From Archangium_A sp035910535 (lineage in GTDB: Bacteria; Myxococcota; Myxococcia; Myxococcales; Myxococcaceae), in NCBI GenBank assembly GCA_035910535.1, contig JAMHXF010000034.1, forward strand, positions 1 through 64,000: a DNA stretch of 64,000 bases, read 5' to 3'. Shown here piece by piece: positions 14,626-23,579 of this stretch; positions within the stretch are counted from its first letter, which is position 1, and every line of letters starts with the position of its first letter. Position numbers and translations under genes: made by a program. The notes beneath the pieces were generated by a model. The model did no database searches, was not told the DNA's origin, and saw nothing but the letters and a program-made list of their open reading frames with translations.

Positions 14626-15048
14626 ATGTTCTGTCTCAGAGGCATTCTGGCCGTCTCGCTCGCGATTTCGGGGTGTGCTCCGTCGTACGGCGGGCCCCAC
14701 TGCACCGCGCTGAGCATCAACACTCCGCTCTCATCAATTCCAGAATTCGACCCCGCATCGGTCTCGATGGCGGCAGACACGCTCTTTAAATATCCAGACA
14801 ATGTCTTTCTCGCGGGAAGTTCAGACATCGCATGCTGCGCGAGAAGTGAGTCCTTCACGCCGCCTGCGCCTCAATGTGCACAACCCGTTGACTGTGAGGC
14901 GTACGTGAAGACGCTCCGCCAGTCAGTGTTGGGTGGCAAGTATCGCAACGAGGTCTGCGGCCCCAACCAGGGCGCGGCCTTGAGCTGTACCGTCGTCATC
15001 GACGAAGCCGACCGCATCGTGGGCGTGAAGACCTATTGCTACGACTGA
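14626..15048 (+). CDS. Small Cys-containing hypothetical lipoprotein
   Basis: A 140-aa protein with a good ribosome-binding site (GAGGAGAAACA before ATG). The signal peptide ends ISGC (Cys17). Eight further cysteines are spread through the mature protein, including a Cys-Cys pair, so disulfides are likely after export. Base composition is visibly less GC-rich than its neighbours (for example the stretch around 14784-14806, TTTAAATATCC), and codon use is less biased. This could mean recent acquisition or weak selection. No family recognised. Confidence 0.72.
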   Translation: MFCLRGILAVSLAISGCAPSYGGPHCTALSINTPLSSIPEFDPASVSMAADTLFKYPDNVFLAGSSDIACCARSESFTPPAPQCAQPVDCEAYVKTLRQSVLGGKYRNEVCGPNQGAALSCTVVIDEADRIVGVKTYCYD

Positions 15049-15051
15049 CCG

Positions 15052-15954
15052 TCACTTCTTCTTGAAGTCGGCGGCGACGACCTCGTTGCCGAAGCGCTCG
15101 TAGTTCGCGAGCCACGCCGCGGCGTTCATCACGTAGCGGCCGGTGCCCGCTGAGTCCCACTTGTTGGAGAGGCGCGTGAAGCCGCCGTCGACGATGAGGC
15201 GCTTGCCTTGCGCTTCGAAGGCCGCCGTCACCAGGTTGCCCGCAGAGCCGTAGATGACCGGCGTCATCGCGCCCGCCGGCTTCACCGTGGCCACCGTGAT
15301 GCCTTCGTAGATGTTCTCGACGCCCGTCGAGAGCAGGTGGTTGCGCACCACGCCCGGCTTGCCCGCGCCGTCAGAGCGCGCGACGACCTGATCTCCGTAG
15401 AGGTTTCCGGTGACGCGCGCGTCGAGCAGCGTCGTCGCCAACGAGTCAGCGTCGGCGTTGCAGGGATCGTTGTCGCCCCACAGGTACACGCCGTGGCCGG
15501 CATCGAAGAACGCCTTCACCGCCTGCTGGTGTGCCTTCGAGAGGTGCACCGAGTTGTCGCAGCTGGCGATGACCCAGAACTGGTTCGACTTCGCGAGCGC
15601 GGCCTTGAACTCATCGAGGGGCGGCACGTTCTGCATGCGCACCACGTTGAAGCCCTTCTTGCGAATGGCGTCGGCGGCCCGCGAGAAGTCTTGGCGGTAG
15701 AGGTCGACCACGAAGACCGTCTGGCCTTCGAAGGCGCCGTCGACGGCGAGGTCGAACTGAGCGCCGGCCGCGTTGCCGTACGAATCTCGCGGCACCTCGT
15801 CACGCACCACGCGCGTAACTTCAGCGCCGTTCTTGTCGAGCGACTTCACCCTCTTTTCCTGTGCGGCGGGGGCGTTGGAGCCCGCAAGCGCGTTGTACTG
15901 AGCGAAGGCTGAAGCGCTACAACACAGGGTCAACAGAGCGAGGCGGAGGTTCAT
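15052..15954 (-). CDS. Secreted protein with glutamine-amidotransferase-like fold
   Basis: A 300-aa protein with a cleavable signal peptide (MNLRLALLTLCCSASAFAQ). The central part has the pattern of a Rossmann-like GATase1 domain: VFVVDLYRQDF, then FWVIASCDNSVHLSKAHQQAVKAFF (a Cys in an elbow-like position), then GHGVYLWGDNDPCNADA. A canonical Cys-His-Glu triad is not clear, so it may be a non-catalytic member like the DUF4159-type domains of exported proteins. It converges with the previous lipoprotein and follows the Kef gene after 7 nt, so it may be the last gene of that operon. Confidence 0.65.
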   Translation of the reverse strand: MNLRLALLTLCCSASAFAQYNALAGSNAPAAQEKRVKSLDKNGAEVTRVVRDEVPRDSYGNAAGAQFDLAVDGAFEGQTVFVVDLYRQDFSRAADAIRKKGFNVVRMQNVPPLDEFKAALAKSNQFWVIASCDNSVHLSKAHQQAVKAFFDAGHGVYLWGDNDPCNADADSLATTLLDARVTGNLYGDQVVARSDGAGKPGVVRNHLLSTGVENIYEGITVATVKPAGAMTPVIYGSAGNLVTAAFEAQGKRLIVDGGFTRLSNKWDSAGTGRYVMNAAAWLANYERFGNEVVAADFKKK

Positions 15955-15961
15955 GCCGCGC

Positions 15962-17983
15962 TCAAACGGCGGCCAGGCCGTTTCGATCTACCGACACCGA
16001 CAACAGCGCCGTCGCCTTGCGCAGCGCGTCTCCCGTCCCGGCGAGGAACACGATGTCGCCCACTTCGAAGGGCAGGTGTGGGTCTGGGTGGTCGAGCAGA
16101 CGCGCGCCGCGCTGCACGGCAATCATCAGCGCGCCGGTGGCCTTGCGGAGCTCGAGCTGCGCCACCGAGCGCCCCACGGCCGCCCCGGCCTCCTCAATCT
16201 GCACGCGCTCGAGCTTCAGGTCGGCGAGCACCTGCAGCTCGCCCAGCGTGCGGCGCGGCACCGTCACCTTGCGCTCGGAGGTCTGCGTCGAGTCGCGCGC
16301 TTCACGCAGCAACCGGTCGATGACGTTGCGCGGCGTCTCCAGCCAATGCAGCACGCGCACCATCATCTCGATGCCGCCCTCGACTTCTTCGGCCACCACG
16401 TCTTGCGCGCCCAGCTCGATCAACCCCGGCTTTTCTTTGAGGTAGCGCGTGCGCAGCATCACCGGCACCTGCGGCGCGACGCGACGCGCGAGGCTCACCA
16501 CGCGCTGCACGGCCGACGGGTCGTTCATCACCAACACCAACGCGCGCGCCTGACCTACGTGCGCGTGCTCGAGCGCTTCTTGTGACGTCGCGTCGCCGTA
16601 ATAGACGGTGGCGCCGGTCGCCCGGGCCGAGCGCACCGTGTCGGCGTTCAACTCGAGCGCGATGTACTTCACGCCGCACGCCGTCAACGCGCGCGCCAAC
16701 AGCTGGCCTGAGACCCCGAAGCCGACCAGCACCACGTGCCCCGACGGCGGCGTCTCGCCCGGCGTCGCGTCAGCCTCGTCGATGGAGCGCGCGCCCAGCA
16801 GCTTCACCAGCGGCGCGAGCAGCTTCTCGCCGGCGGTCACGTGCGGCGCCGCGCGCACCAACAGCGGAGTGAGGAACATCGAAAGAATGCCGGCGCTCAA
16901 CACCGGCGCGAGGCCCTCTGCGTCGACCACGTGGCTCTGCTTGCCGAGCTGCGCGAGCACGAAGCCGAACTCACCGAACTGCGCGAGCCCCACGCCGGCC
17001 AGCCACGCCACCCGCGCGGGGAAGCGCATCACCAGCGCGGCCAGCGTCGCCAACGCGCCCTTGCCGAAGATGAAGGCCAGCGTGAGCCCCACCACCAACA
17101 CCGGGTGCTCCCACAGCACGTGCGTGTCGAAGAGCATGCCCAGCGACACGAAGAAGATGGAGACGAACGCGTCGCGCAGCGGCATCACGTCGCCCATCGC
17201 GCGGTGGCCGAACTCGGTGTCGGCGATGGCCATGCCACCCAGAAACGCGCCGAGCGCCAACGACAGCCCGGCGAGCGACGTGAGCCACGCGGTGCCGATG
17301 CACAGCGCCAGCACCGCGAGCAGGAACACTTCGCGGCTGCGCGCGCTGTCGACCCAGCGCAGCAGCTTCGGCACCAACAAGCGCGAGACGGCGATGGTGG
17401 CGACCACGACCGCTGCGGCCTTGCCCAGCGCGACCGCAATGCTGGTGACGGCGCTGCCTGCATCGCTCCCAGGCACCAGCAACGGCACGATGAGCACCAT
17501 CGGCACCACGCACAGGTCTTGAAAGATGAGCGTGCCGACGATGAAGCGACCGTGAGGCGCGTCGAGCTCGCGGCGCTCCGTCAGCGCGCGCAGCACGATG
17601 GCCGTGCTCGAGAGCGCGAAGACGAAGCCGAAGAAGATGCCGCGGCCCACCGGTTGACCGAACGCCACGGCGCCGCCGGCCACCGCCGCCGTCGTCAACC
17701 CGACCTGCAGCACACCGCCCAGCGCGACCTGCTTGAAGATGTCTTTGAGGCGAGAGAGCGAGAACTCGAGGCCGATGGTGAAGAGCAACAACACCACGCC
17801 GAGCTCAGCCAACACTTGAATTGCTTCGAGCGACTTCACCAACCCGAGCGCCGCCGGGCCCGCGAGCGCCCCTGCGAACAACAACCCTGCGACTGCCGGC
17901 AAGCGCAGTCGCGACAGCACGAGTGTGACGACGACTCCCAGCGCTGCAATCGCAGCGAGCTCATCGAGCAGAGGAATGTGCAT
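15962..17983 (-). CDS. CPA2 (KefB/KefC-type) monovalent cation:proton antiporter with RCK domains
   Basis: A 673-aa protein from ATG 17983; the frame upstream is antisense or alternate reading within the neighbour. The first 390 residues hold about 12 membrane segments of a Na/H-exchanger domain. Residues about 413-530 form an RCK/TrkA-N domain (GHVVLVGFGVSGQLLARAL, NAD-binding glycine motif), and about 570-665 a TrkA-C domain. This three-part architecture is that of K+/H+ antiporters gated by nucleotide or glutathione ligands. Its start shares one base with the stop of the upstream pilus-N-domain gene (TGATG), so the two are coupled, an unusual partner for Kef. The glutathione-responsive status cannot be judged. 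Confidence 0.9.
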   Translation of the reverse strand: MHIPLLDELAAIAALGVVVTLVLSRLRLPAVAGLLFAGALAGPAALGLVKSLEAIQVLAELGVVLLLFTIGLEFSLSRLKDIFKQVALGGVLQVGLTTAAVAGGAVAFGQPVGRGIFFGFVFALSSTAIVLRALTERRELDAPHGRFIVGTLIFQDLCVVPMVLIVPLLVPGSDAGSAVTSIAVALGKAAAVVVATIAVSRLLVPKLLRWVDSARSREVFLLAVLALCIGTAWLTSLAGLSLALGAFLGGMAIADTEFGHRAMGDVMPLRDAFVSIFFVSLGMLFDTHVLWEHPVLVVGLTLAFIFGKGALATLAALVMRFPARVAWLAGVGLAQFGEFGFVLAQLGKQSHVVDAEGLAPVLSAGILSMFLTPLLVRAAPHVTAGEKLLAPLVKLLGARSIDEADATPGETPPSGHVVLVGFGVSGQLLARALTACGVKYIALELNADTVRSARATGATVYYGDATSQEALEHAHVGQARALVLVMNDPSAVQRVVSLARRVAPQVPVMLRTRYLKEKPGLIELGAQDVVAEEVEGGIEMMVRVLHWLETPRNVIDRLLREARDSTQTSERKVTVPRRTLGELQVLADLKLERVQIEEAGAAVGRSVAQLELRKATGALMIAVQRGARLLDHPDPHLPFEVGDIVFLAGTGDALRKATALLSVSVDRNGLAAV

Positions 17984-18672
17984 CAGGGTGCCCCTGCGTC
18001 GGGTTCCGGCAGCTGCAGCTGATCGTCGAGCGCGAAGCGACCCAGCGTGCGGCGCAGCACTTCCCACAGCACCTTGCGGTACTCGAGCAGCGTGACCGGG
18101 CCGTCCAACACCAGCCCCGCGCCCACGTAGCGCGCTTTCACGCGGCCCTTCGTCACCGCGCGCAGCCCTTCTTCGACACTCTTGAGCTGCGTCTGCAGCA
18201 CCTTGTTGTCGAACGTGAGCTCGAGGTGCCGCGCTTCGAACGCGTCGGTCTGAAACAGCGCCAGCAGCGCCTTGCGACACGGCTCGTCATTCACCGTCAC
18301 TGTCAGCTTCACGTCTTCGATGGGCGTCGCCGTGAAGTCGGGGCACGCCTTCTGCGCGGCTTTGTACGTCGCCTCGTCGGTGACGGGCGGCGTGCCGACG
18401 CGCACGCGCCACGCGGCGACTTTTCCGTCAGCGCCCAGCAACACCGTGGTGCGCCCCGGCTTCAGCGCAATCAACAGCAGCTCGTTGGAGTCAGGCTGCC
18501 ACTCCACCGAGAGCACCTTCGGGTCTTCGACCTCGAACCAGTCGAGGCGCGGCAACTTGATGAACTTCTCCTTGCCTGCCTCCACGTCGTGGATCCAATC
18601 GACAGGCCAGGCGTGCGCTGCCGCAGCCTGAACAGCGAGGAAGAGAATGAGGGCGCGGCGCATGGGCGACAT
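17983..18672 (-). CDS. Exported protein with pilus/secretin N-terminal (CpaC-like) domain
   Basis: A 229-aa protein from ATG 18672 (ATG 18663 is equally possible and would give 226 aa). The signal peptide runs MRRALILFLAVQAAAAHA and cleaves before WPVDWI. Residues about 25-90 (GKEKFIKLPRLDWFEV... LLLIALKPGRTTVLL... WRVRVG) match the small beta domain found at the N-terminus of CpaC/RcpA-type secretins and pilus assembly proteins. The rest (SVEEGLRAVTKGRVKARYVGAGLVLDG) resembles the BON-like loop region of such proteins. There is no secretin domain, so this is a stand-alone periplasmic module. It is coupled to the antiporter gene and divergent from the CorC-type gene. Confidence 0.7.
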   Translation of the reverse strand: MSPMRRALILFLAVQAAAAHAWPVDWIHDVEAGKEKFIKLPRLDWFEVEDPKVLSVEWQPDSNELLLIALKPGRTTVLLGADGKVAAWRVRVGTPPVTDEATYKAAQKACPDFTATPIEDVKLTVTVNDEPCRKALLALFQTDAFEARHLELTFDNKVLQTQLKSVEEGLRAVTKGRVKARYVGAGLVLDGPVTLLEYRKVLWEVLRRTLGRFALDDQLQLPEPDAGAP

Positions 18673-18760
18673 GCTGCCACACCACGACAACCCTGCGGAA
18701 CAGCGAGTGTTTTGGCGCAAACCGGCGAGGTGAGGGGCGCTGCGCTAGAAGGTGTTCCGT

Positions 18761-20098
18761 ATGCCGACGTGGGGCCTGTGGACGATTCTGTGTGTGCTGC
18801 TGCTGGTGCGCGGGCTCTTCGCCGCCATGGAGGCCGCGCTGCAGGGCATGTCGGACGAGCGCATCAAGGAGCTCGCGAAAGAGGGCTCGTACCGGGCGCA
18901 GCGGCTCATGCAGCTCCGCGCAGACCCCGAAGCGACCGCCGCGTCGATTCGTTCGGCGCTCGTGCTCTCGGGCTTCACGGCGGTGGGCGTAGGCAGCCTC
19001 GTGATTCCCCGCATCATCGACGTGCCGCTCGCGGTGCTGGTGACGTCTGACTGGCAGGTCTGGGTCAGCCCGCTGTCGTCGGCGCTGCTGGTGGCGTTGA
19101 TGGCGACGCTCGTCGACATCGTCTTCCGTTCGGCCGCGCTGCATAAGCCCGAGAACTGGGCGCTGATGCTCTCGCGCCTGGTGACCGTCGCCGTCACCCT
19201 GCTCTCGCCCATGGTGAAGCTACTGGTGGCGCCCATGAACCTGCTGCTCAAGCCCTTCGGCGCCAAGGTCAGCTTCGCGCCGCCGCCGCCGCCGCTCGAG
19301 GAGCTCGAGAAGCAGCTCATTCGTCAGGCACAGAATGAAGAGGTCGACCGCGGCGCGCCGCAGCTCATCCGCTCCATCTTCGAGCTCAACGAGAAGACGT
19401 GCCGCGACGTGATGGTGCCGCGCACCGAGGTCGTCACGCTGTCCATGGAGACGCCGGTCGACGACATTCTTCAGCTCGTCGCCGAAGAGAACCACTCGCG
19501 CATCCCCGTCTACAAAGACGACGTCGATCACGTGGCCGGCATCCTCCACGTGCGCGACATCGTGCCCATGCTGCAGAACCCGGAGCTGATCATCCTCTCC
19601 GACTTGCTGCGGCCGGCCGTCTACGTGCCGTGGGTCAAGCCCATCGGCGACTTGCTGCGTGAAATGCAGAAGCAGCGCATTCACATGGCGGTGGTGGTCG
19701 ACGAGTACGGCGGCTTCTCGGGCATCGTGACGCTCGAAGACATCTTGCGGGAGATCGTCGGCGACATCCGCGACGAGTTCGATGAAGAGGTGCGCGCGTT
19801 CGAAAAGCAGGCTGACGACTCGTTCCTCGTCGACGCCATGCTCGCCGTGCAGGACTTCTCTCGCGCCTTCGACTTCAAGTTCCCCGACGGAGACTTCGAG
19901 ACGCTCGGCGGCTTCCTCTCGCACCGCGCCGGCGCAATCCCCGAAGTGGGAGATCGCACTCAAGAGAACGGGTGGACCTTCATCGTGCACTCGAAAGAAG
20001 GCCCGAAGCTCGAGCGCGTGCGCGTGGTCAAGCCCAAGGTCGTCGCCAACGAGAAGCGCCGGCCGAGCTACGACGGCCTGCAGGTCGTCAAAGCCTGA
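18761..20098 (+). CDS. CNNM/CorC (HlyC)-family membrane protein with CBS pair
   Basis: A 445-aa protein. I prefer ATG 18761 because AGAAGG lies 8 nt upstream; a GTG at 18752 would fall on that site. Residues 1-150 contain four membrane segments in a CNNM (DUF21-like) domain. Residues about 200-320 hold two CBS domains (VMVPRTEVVTL, SRIPVYKDDVDHVAGILHVRD, MAVVVDEYGGFSGIVTLEDILREIVG), and about 335-420 a CorC/HlyC domain (SFLVDAMLAVQDF...ETLGGFLSHRAG). Family members are implicated in Mg2+ or Co2+ efflux and in magnesium resistance; the old name 'hemolysin' is misleading. It converges with the GST gene with a 1-nt gap. Confidence 0.9.
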   Translation: MPTWGLWTILCVLLLVRGLFAAMEAALQGMSDERIKELAKEGSYRAQRLMQLRADPEATAASIRSALVLSGFTAVGVGSLVIPRIIDVPLAVLVTSDWQVWVSPLSSALLVALMATLVDIVFRSAALHKPENWALMLSRLVTVAVTLLSPMVKLLVAPMNLLLKPFGAKVSFAPPPPPLEELEKQLIRQAQNEEVDRGAPQLIRSIFELNEKTCRDVMVPRTEVVTLSMETPVDDILQLVAEENHSRIPVYKDDVDHVAGILHVRDIVPMLQNPELIILSDLLRPAVYVPWVKPIGDLLREMQKQRIHMAVVVDEYGGFSGIVTLEDILREIVGDIRDEFDEEVRAFEKQADDSFLVDAMLAVQDFSRAFDFKFPDGDFETLGGFLSHRAGAIPEVGDRTQENGWTFIVHSKEGPKLERVRVVKPKVVANEKRRPSYDGLQVVKA

Positions 20099-20099
20099 A

Positions 20100-20678
20100 T
20101 CACGACATGGCGCGACGGTACGCCGGGCGCGCCTTGAGCCGCTCGATGTACGCGCTGAGGTTCGGCGCCTCGGTCACCAGGCCCATGGCGTTGGCCCAGA
20201 TCAACACCGAGCCCACCACCACGTCGGCGGCCGAGAACAGGTCGCCGATGATGAAGTCATTGGCCGAACAGCGCCGCTCCAGAGGGCGAATCGCGAGCGA
20301 GAACTTGTCTTTGGCGAGCGTGGCCTCAGGCGTGCCCTTGAGCCGCGCGTAGTCGATGCACGGCGGCTCGAGCTCCGTCATCGCGAAGAAGAGCCACTGG
20401 TAGGCCTGCGCGCGCGCGTGCGAGCCCGGCGCGCCGATGAGCTGCTGCTCCGGGTGCAAGTCCGCCAGGTGCAGCACGATGGCCGCCGACTCGAAGATGC
20501 TGCCGTCGCGCGTCTCCAACACCGGCACGTGCTGCAGCGGGTGGCGCGCGCTGTGCTCGTCGGTCTGCGTGTCGCCCTTCGCGGGGTCGAGCCGAATGAG
20601 CTCGTAGGGCGCCTCGAGTTCTTCCAGCAACCAACGCGGTCGCGTCGAGCGCGTGCGGGGAACGAAGTAGAGCTTCAT
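20100..20678 (-). CDS. Glutathione S-transferase family protein
   Basis: A 192-aa protein with a clear ribosome site (GGAGAA 7 nt before ATG). The N-terminal thioredoxin-like domain has MKLYFVPRTRSTRPRWLLEE and the cis-proline/gamma-Glu site VPVLETRDGSIFESAAIVLHL (Pro52, Glu-Ser). An all-helical C-terminal domain ends FSAADVVVGSVLIWANAMGL...YIERLKARPAYRRA, the usual GST N-capping region. Such proteins conjugate or reduce glutathione adducts. The specific substrate is unknown. It is the last gene of the glgA operon-like cluster. Confidence 0.88.
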   Translation of the reverse strand: MKLYFVPRTRSTRPRWLLEELEAPYELIRLDPAKGDTQTDEHSARHPLQHVPVLETRDGSIFESAAIVLHLADLHPEQQLIGAPGSHARAQAYQWLFFAMTELEPPCIDYARLKGTPEATLAKDKFSLAIRPLERRCSANDFIIGDLFSAADVVVGSVLIWANAMGLVTEAPNLSAYIERLKARPAYRRAMS

Positions 20679-20690
20679 GTGCGGTTCTCC

Positions 20691-21125
20691 TCACTCCATG
20701 GGGGAGCTCAGCTGCGGCTGCCCCTGCATCTGCACTTCTCGCAGCTCGCGAAACGTCAGCCGCGCGTCGGGGTCACCAAAGTCGACCTGGCCACGCAGCA
20801 ACACGTCGACGCGGCCTTCGCCTTCACGCCACACCAGGTGCCGCGCGCTCAACGGCGTACTCACGCGACAGGTGTCGTTCTTCACCACGACGGCGCCGTC
20901 CATGCCTGCGGCGAGCCGGGCGCCACCCAGCAACAGCTCCCAGGTCACGAAGCGCGGCGCACCGGCCCCCGGCGGCAACTGCAGCTCGAACGAGAGCGCG
21001 CCGGTGTCGCGAGAGGCGAACTCCACCGAGAGCTGCGTGACGCGCGCCGGCTCTCGCTGCGGGAGCAACGGGCGCGCGGCGCACCCCAACACCGACACCG
21101 CCACGAGGGCGAACGCGGCGCGCAC
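20691..21125 (-). CDS. Small hypothetical lipoprotein (LEA2-like beta-sandwich possible)
   Basis: The 144-aa reading starts at GTG 21125, 3 nt after the kinase stop. It has a lipoprotein signal ending VLGC (Cys15). The mature part is a single beta-sandwich-like domain (QLSVEFASRDTGALSFELQL...VTWELLLGGARLAAG...LVWREGEGRVDVLLRGQVDF), whose alternating strands recall LEA-type-2 domains. I would not call it firmly. Location between a kinase and a GST gene suggests an operon but gives no role. Confidence 0.68.
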   Translation of the reverse strand: MRAAFALVAVSVLGCAARPLLPQREPARVTQLSVEFASRDTGALSFELQLPPGAGAPRFVTWELLLGGARLAAGMDGAVVVKNDTCRVSTPLSARHLVWREGEGRVDVLLRGQVDFGDPDARLTFRELREVQMQGQPQLSSPME

Positions 21126-21128
21126 GAC

Positions 21129-22046
21129 TCAGCCTCCGAGCAACGGCTTGAGCGCGTCGACGCTCACCGGCCAGCCGTTTCGCTTCGCGAGAATCTCCAG
21201 CACGCGAACGAACTCGCTGGCCGACTGAAACCGCTGCGCGCGGTCGGGCTGCAACGCCTTGCGCGCGATGGCCACGGCCATTTCGGGCACGTCGGGGTTG
21301 AAGCGCGTCACCGGAGGCACGCGGCAGTCGCGCACCTTGTGCATCATCTCCATCTCGGAGTTGCCGGCGAACAGGCGCTGGCCCGACAACAGCTCCCAGA
21401 AGATGACGCCCGCCGCGAACAGGTCAGCGCGGTGGTCGACGGCCTGACCCAGCACCGCTTCGGGCGCCATGTACGAAATGGTGCCGCGCAGCGCGCCGGA
21501 GTCACCGCGCATGACGCCTTCGACTTCAGCCACGCCGAAGTCGGTCAGCTTCACGTCACCCTGCACCGACAAAAGAATGTTCGCGGGGTTCACGTCGCGG
21601 TGGACGATGGTGGCGCCGTTCTCTCCGACCTTCGCGCGGTGGATGTAGTCGAGCGCCTTGAGCAGACAGATGGTGATGTACGCCGCCGCCGAGCCGGGCA
21701 TCGCGGCGCCGGCCTGCCGAAAGGCGTCCTGCATGTACGAGAGCGTGCGGCCGCTCACGAGCTCCTGCACCATCAAGTAGTCCATGCCCGCTTTGAAGCA
21801 GCGGAAGGTGCGCACGATGTTGCTGTGGCGCAGCCGCACGGTCAGCTTGGCTTCGTCGACGAACTGCTTCACCCACGCGGCGTCGTTTCGGTAGCTCGGC
21901 AACAGCCGCTTGATGACGATGTCGTCAGGCTCGCCGGGGCTCTTCTGCGTCGTGGTGCGTGCGCGGGCTTGGTAGACCTCAGCCATCCCGCCGACCGCGA
22001 GACGACCTACGAGTTGGTAGCCACCGAGTTCTGTTTCCTGCGCCAC
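21129..22046 (-). CDS. Hanks-type serine/threonine protein kinase (catalytic domain only)
   Basis: A 305-aa kinase when started at GTG 22046; an ATG at 22139 would overlap glgA by 46 nt and adds an unconserved stretch. Glycine loop GRLAVGGMAEVY (14-25), catalytic Lys46 in VIKRLLP, catalytic loop IVHRDVNPANILL (Asp151, Asn156), Mg-binding DFG (Asp169), then SYMAPEAVLG. All key residues are present. There is no membrane segment or sensor domain, so it is probably cytosolic. It lies directly downstream of glycogen synthase with about 47 nt between them, so kinase control of glycogen metabolism is possible (inference). Myxobacteria carry many such kinases. Confidence 0.85.
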   Translation of the reverse strand: MAQETELGGYQLVGRLAVGGMAEVYQARARTTTQKSPGEPDDIVIKRLLPSYRNDAAWVKQFVDEAKLTVRLRHSNIVRTFRCFKAGMDYLMVQELVSGRTLSYMQDAFRQAGAAMPGSAAAYITICLLKALDYIHRAKVGENGATIVHRDVNPANILLSVQGDVKLTDFGVAEVEGVMRGDSGALRGTISYMAPEAVLGQAVDHRADLFAAGVIFWELLSGQRLFAGNSEMEMMHKVRDCRVPPVTRFNPDVPEMAVAIARKALQPDRAQRFQSASEFVRVLEILAKRNGWPVSVDALKPLLGG

Positions 22047-22093
22047 GTCGGCCGAAAACGTACGCCAAGCGCGCGACGAAGCGCCGGAAAAAA

Positions 22094-23497
22094 TCAGCGC
22101 GCGTAGAGCGACTCGTACGCCTCCGCCGCCTGGTCCCACCCGAAGTTCTGGGTCATGCCGCGCCGCTGCACCGCCGCGTACCGGGGGGCGTCCCGGTACA
22201 ACGCCACGGCGCGAACCAGCGCCTCGTAGAGCGCTTCGGGGCTCGGCTGGCTGAAGACGACGCCCGTGCCGTCATCGCGAGAAATATCCACCACGGTGTC
22301 TTTGAGACCGCCGACGCCGTGCACCACGGGAATCGCGCCGTAGAGCAACGAATACATCTGGTTGAGGCCGCAGGGCTCGAAGCGCGAGGGCATGAGGAAG
22401 AAGTCGACGCCCGCCTCGATGCGATGCGCGAGCGACTCGTCGAAGCCGAGCCGAACATGCAGCCGCTTCGGGTACCGGGCCGCGAGCGTCTTCCACGCGT
22501 TCTGCAGTGACTCTTCGCCGCTGCCCAACACCACCGCCGACACGCCCTGCTCCAACAAGCGCGGCAGCGCGGCGTGCAGCAGGTCGGCGCCCTTCTGGCC
22601 CGCCATGCGCGAGATGACGCCGAACAGCGGCATGCCCGGCACCGGCGCGTCGAGGCGACACGACGCGAGCAGCTCGCTGCGACACCGTTCACGCGGCGTG
22701 ACGTCGTTGGAGGTATAGCGCGCGGGCAGAAACACGTCGGTAGCCGGGTTCCACGCTTCGGTGTCGACGCCGTTCAAGATGCCGTGCAGCGACGCCCTGC
22801 GATGCGCGAGCAGCCCTTCGAGGCCCACGCCGAAGTGCTTCGTCTGAATCTCTTTCGCGTACTGCGGCGAGACGGTGGTGATGGTCTGCGCCGAGACGAG
22901 CGCCGACTTCATGAACGAGAGCTGGTCGTAGAACTCCACGCCTTCCGGCGAAAAGAGCGACCACGGAATGCCGAGGCTCTCGAGCTCACGTTTGGGCGCG
23001 ATGCCCTGGTACGCGAGGTTGTGAATGGTGAAGACGCGCTTCGCCTTGCCCAACGCGGTGTGCGCGTAGCCGGTGCGCAGCGCGAGCAACGACAAGCCCG
23101 TAGGCCAGTCGTTGGCGTGCACCACGTCGGCCGCGAAGCCGTCGCGCTGCGCCGTCGACAACGCTGCCATCGAGAACAACGTGAAGCGCCGCGCGTCGTC
23201 GCCATGGCCGTAGATGCCCGGGCGGTCGAAGGCCTGCGGGCACTCGATGAACACCCAGTCGACGTCGCCGGGCGCGCGCCACGTCTGCACCTCGTACGAG
23301 CCGAATGGAAAGTCGAGCTTCACGGACGCGCCGAAGCGCTGCAACGAGCCGCGAGACACCGACTGGTAGAGCGGGCTCACCACGCGCACCGAATGCCCAC
23401 GCTTCGCCAGCGCCGGAGGCAAGGCCCCCGCGACGTCTCCCAGGCCCCCGGTCTTCGAGAAAGGAGCGACTTCCGAGCTCAAGAAAAGGACGCGCAT
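22094..23497 (-). CDS. glgA: Glycogen synthase (ADP-glucose-dependent, GT5)
   Basis: A 467-aa protein from ATG 23497 (MRVLFLSSEVAPFSKTGGL). The KTGGL motif that binds ADP-glucose is at residues 15-19, and the C-terminal GT-B half has FGVISRMAGQKGADLL and PSRFEPCGLNQMYSLLYGAIPVV, holding the conserved E-x7-E type catalytic acids. The enzyme extends alpha-1,4-glucan chains. Length and order are normal. It heads a minus-strand cluster with a Ser/Thr kinase, a lipoprotein and a GST. No other glg gene is in the window. It is divergent from the DUF2378 gene across an 82-bp gap with no clear promoter consensus. Confidence 0.95.
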   Translation of the reverse strand: MRVLFLSSEVAPFSKTGGLGDVAGALPPALAKRGHSVRVVSPLYQSVSRGSLQRFGASVKLDFPFGSYEVQTWRAPGDVDWVFIECPQAFDRPGIYGHGDDARRFTLFSMAALSTAQRDGFAADVVHANDWPTGLSLLALRTGYAHTALGKAKRVFTIHNLAYQGIAPKRELESLGIPWSLFSPEGVEFYDQLSFMKSALVSAQTITTVSPQYAKEIQTKHFGVGLEGLLAHRRASLHGILNGVDTEAWNPATDVFLPARYTSNDVTPRERCRSELLASCRLDAPVPGMPLFGVISRMAGQKGADLLHAALPRLLEQGVSAVVLGSGEESLQNAWKTLAARYPKRLHVRLGFDESLAHRIEAGVDFFLMPSRFEPCGLNQMYSLLYGAIPVVHGVGGLKDTVVDISRDDGTGVVFSQPSPEALYEALVRAVALYRDAPRYAAVQRRGMTQNFGWDQAAEAYESLYAR

Positions 23498-23579
23498 CGG
23501 CAACCCCGCGCTTCTTACTCTTGTCAGTTTCGAAGACGGAGCTTCCCGTTGCGCGGCGACGGTCTAATCTCAACCTCCC

